Source of the DNA: Alistipes sp.
Lineage (GTDB): Bacteria > Bacteroidota > Bacteroidia > Bacteroidales > Rikenellaceae
Direction of reading: 5' to 3'
DNA: 64,000 bases
Assembly (NCBI RefSeq): GCF_020026455.1
Contig: NZ_JAHHQJ010000003.1
Coordinates: 1 to 64,000, forward strand
In this document: positions 63,401 to 64,000 of the stretch, in pieces
Layout of the letters: every line of letters starts with the position of its first letter
Numbering within the stretch: position 1 is the stretch's first letter
Position numbers and translations under genes: made by a program
Notes under the pieces: model-generated
What the model was told of the DNA's origin: nothing
Databases searched by the model: none
The model's input: the letters and a program-made list of their open reading frames with translations, nothing else

Positions 63401-63570
63401 GACATTCGCCCGAAGTCGCAAAGCAGAAGAATGTTTCGGTGTGCCTCGACAAGATGCAGTACGGAGTGGCCTGCATCAACTCGTGGGGCGCGTTGCCGCA
63501 GCCCGAATACCGGATTCCCTATGCCGACTACACCTTCCATCTGAAGATCGCGCCTGCAACCCGCCGATAG
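60463..63570 (+). CDS. lacZ: GH2 beta-galactosidase (LacZ type)
   Basis: 1035 residues, signal peptide MKKTLLCCLAAAATLTAGAQ. The five LacZ domains are complete: jelly roll (FVTLNGNWKFNWVRDADQRP, GDPIYLNVGYAWRD-type region), Ig-like domain, TIM barrel, second Ig-like domain and the C-terminal Bgal small-chain domain (FWRAPTDNDFGAGLQNKMAV, RGPGENYADRKSS). Catalytic residues: acid/base Glu468 in SLGNEAGDGPNF and nucleophile Glu534 in IQCEYAHAMGNSMGG. It hydrolyses terminal beta-galactosides and is probably periplasmic. Divergent from the SusCD-protease operon and closed by its own terminator, so it is not clearly part of a PUL. The symbol is given at family level. Confidence 0.93.
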   Translation: MKKTLLCCLAAAATLTAGAQSNEWQDAGVNAVNRMPMHSSWFAYESPEAAQAGDKTRSERFVTLNGNWKFNWVRDADQRPTDFFRVGFNDKGWDEMPVPGLWELNGYGDPIYLNVGYAWRDWFKNDPPHVPVAQNHVGSYRRTVDIPAAWAGRQIVAHFGSVTSNIYLWVNGHYVGYSEDSKLEAEFDLTPYVKPGQNFIAFQVFRWCDGTYLEDQDFFRLSGVARDSYLYARDKRQIADLQVNATPSADYTSGTVSVKALFPRQTRGCSLELTLTDAQGRNVASQQLRVTKDEEHCTLDAGKVALWSAETPALYQLTATLRSSAGEVIEVIPLRIGFRDVKIEGGQLLVNSRPVLIKGANRHEIDPDYGYCVSEERMLEDIRIMKENNINAVRTCHYPDDALWYSLCDQYGLYVVAEANVESHGMGYDEKTLARNPLYAKAHLERNQRNVQRSINHPSVIIWSLGNEAGDGPNFSACYDWIKQYDPTRPVHYERAVYSPGSRNTDIICPMYWDYEQCEKYLAGNPEKPLIQCEYAHAMGNSMGGFREYWELIRRQPKYQGGFIWDFVDQSLRKKGRDGVTIYGYGGDWNPYDPSDQNFCNNGLIGPDRTPNPHMEEVRYHYQSIWTTWADDTKNRIEVLNENFFQDLGNYDLHWEVLCDGKPLCRGVVDGLETAPQQSMHIALPYDPATLPAAGELLLDVAYRLKTAEGILPAGHTAARAQLPIREYVFTAPAAKSAAEGEQLSVADNHADYLIVSGNGLRLDFSRQTGFITRYEACGLDFLADGSSLRPNFWRAPTDNDFGAGLQNKMAVWKEPKMQLSALTHAEADGIVTVKANYELPEVQATLEIAYAVDNTGALTIEQSLHATPGAEVPDMFRFGMRFEMPEAFDRLQYYGRGPGENYADRKSSTFVGLYRQSVDEQFYPYIRPQETGTKSDLRWWHLADIGGRGLTVTSEAPFSASALHYPLELLDEGAAKQQGHSPEVAKQKNVSVCLDKMQYGVACINSWGALPQPEYRIPYADYTFHLKIAPATRR

Positions 63571-63593
63571 GGCGCACACCATCCACACCCCGG

Positions 63594-63628
63594 GCCGGGA
63601 CTTCGCGATGCGGGGTCCCGGCTTTTTT
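63594..63628 (+). terminator. Terminator of the GH2 gene
   Basis: Stem GCCGGGAC / GTCCCGGC (63594-63601 and 63615-63622) with a 13-base loop, followed by six T (63623-63628), 24 bases after the GH2 stop. Confidence 0.88.
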
Positions 63629-63642
63629 ATCGGTCGCAGGAC

Positions 63643-63673
63643 TTGCCGGGGAGCCAAAAAATGCGCATCTTTG
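63643..63673 (+). promoter_or_regulatory. Promoter of the nucleoid-associated protein gene
   Basis: TTG (63643-63645), 20-base spacer, CATCTTTG (63666-63673), one mismatch to TAnnTTTG, 23 bases before the ATG at 63697. Confidence 0.6.
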
Positions 63674-63696
63674 TCGTCCGTTAAACGATCCCGAAC

Positions 63697-64000
63697 ATGT
63701 TATACACCGAAGATACGCGCATCGAAGCGCTGGCCGTACACGTCGTCGGCAACAAATCGAAGGACGAACCCCTGATGGTCTCGCCCGAACTCTCGGCGCA
63801 GGTCGCCGACGAAGGGCTGATGCGTACGCTCACGGCCTATTTCCTCGGCGGCTTCAAAAGCGAGGAGTGCTACAACCTCTACCACGAGACCGACCTCGAG
63901 TGCAACGAGGTCTGGAACTTCGCATGCAGGATCTTCGACGACCCGGAGTCGCTTCTCGAAAATTCGGTGAGCCTCGCCAAGCACCTCTACGAGAGCGGCA
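63697..64000 (+). CDS. Nucleoid-associated protein (NdpA/YejK-like), 5' part
   Basis: 101 codons are visible from the ATG at 63697 before the window ends. MLYTEDTRIEALAVHVVGNK, then DEPLMVSPELSAQVADEGLM and LTAYFLGGFKSEECYNLYHE, match the N-terminal region of the 37-kDa nucleoid-associated protein family (PF04245) as found in Bacteroidetes. These cytoplasmic proteins bind DNA; their physiological role is poorly known. It has its own promoter just after the GH2 terminator. The rest of the gene lies beyond the window. Confidence 0.75.
   Translation, partial: MLYTEDTRIEALAVHVVGNKSKDEPLMVSPELSAQVADEGLMRTLTAYFLGGFKSEECYNLYHETDLECNEVWNFACRIFDDPESLLENSVSLAKHLYESG

Noticed and set aside
60463..63570. 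GH2 gene as a member of the neighbouring SusC/SusD operon
   Set aside because: It is on the opposite strand with its own terminator and over 400 bases of gap, and the SusCD operon contents point to protein rather than galactoside use.
61429..63657. Long minus-strand frame opposite the GH2 gene
   Set aside because: The plus strand encodes a complete LacZ-type enzyme with both catalytic Glu; the antisense frame has no protein-like features.

Overview
The window looks like a chromosomal segment of a GC-rich gut Bacteroidales bacterium. Alistipes or a close Rikenellaceae relative is my best guess (inference, not proven). The grounds are three SusC/SusD pairs, type V (Mfa/Fim) pilus genes, very many lipoproteins, and promoters of the Bacteroidetes type (TTG, about 20 bases, TAnnTTTG). 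No rRNA, tRNA or CRISPR array was found.

Layout. (1) 1-2.86 kb: a visibly AT-rich accessory edge with the tail of an AbiEii-type toxin, a short inverted-repeat scar and two lipoprotein genes. (2) 3.5-16.1 kb, minus strand: an eight-gene type V pilus operon, DUF3575 - DUF3868/OmpA - Mfa1 - [strong terminator] - Mfa1-like - Mfa2/FimB anchor - two further fimbrial lipoproteins - DUF4906 giant tip-like protein. It has a textbook promoter, and a 10-base C tract lies inside the signal-peptide codons of its first gene. (3) 16.6-23.3 kb: HdeD-like membrane protein; a second, paralogous DUF3575 - DUF3868 - OmpA-lipoprotein module; an ECF sigma factor followed by an unlisted 49-codon ORF and a terminator; a CDF metal transporter.

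(4) 23.4-33.6 kb, minus strand: a polysaccharide utilization locus (PUL) run by an ECF sigma/FecR pair and an STN-domain SusC, with SusD, a GH18 endoglycosidase (DGIDIDYE motif) and a LamG glycan-binding lipoprotein. This is most consistent with N-glycan capture. An antisense RNA gene appears to lie head-on over the susC leader. (5) 33.7-49.2 kb: a second PUL with a SusR-like one-polypeptide regulator, SusC, SusD, LamG lipoprotein, GH144, GH3 and a secreted metallophosphoesterase, plus a divergent serine hydrolase. GH144 with GH3 points to beta-1,2-glucan, and the esterase-type genes suggest decorated (osmoregulated periplasmic) glucans.

(6) 49.1-60.1 kb, minus strand: a SusC/SusD operon with DUF4843, PKD-like and fimbrillin-like lipoproteins and a large HEXXHXXGXXH metalloprotease, probably for protein or peptide use. 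(7) 60.4-64 kb, plus strand: a LacZ-type GH2 beta-galactosidase with a clear terminator, then the start of a nucleoid-associated protein gene cut by the window end.
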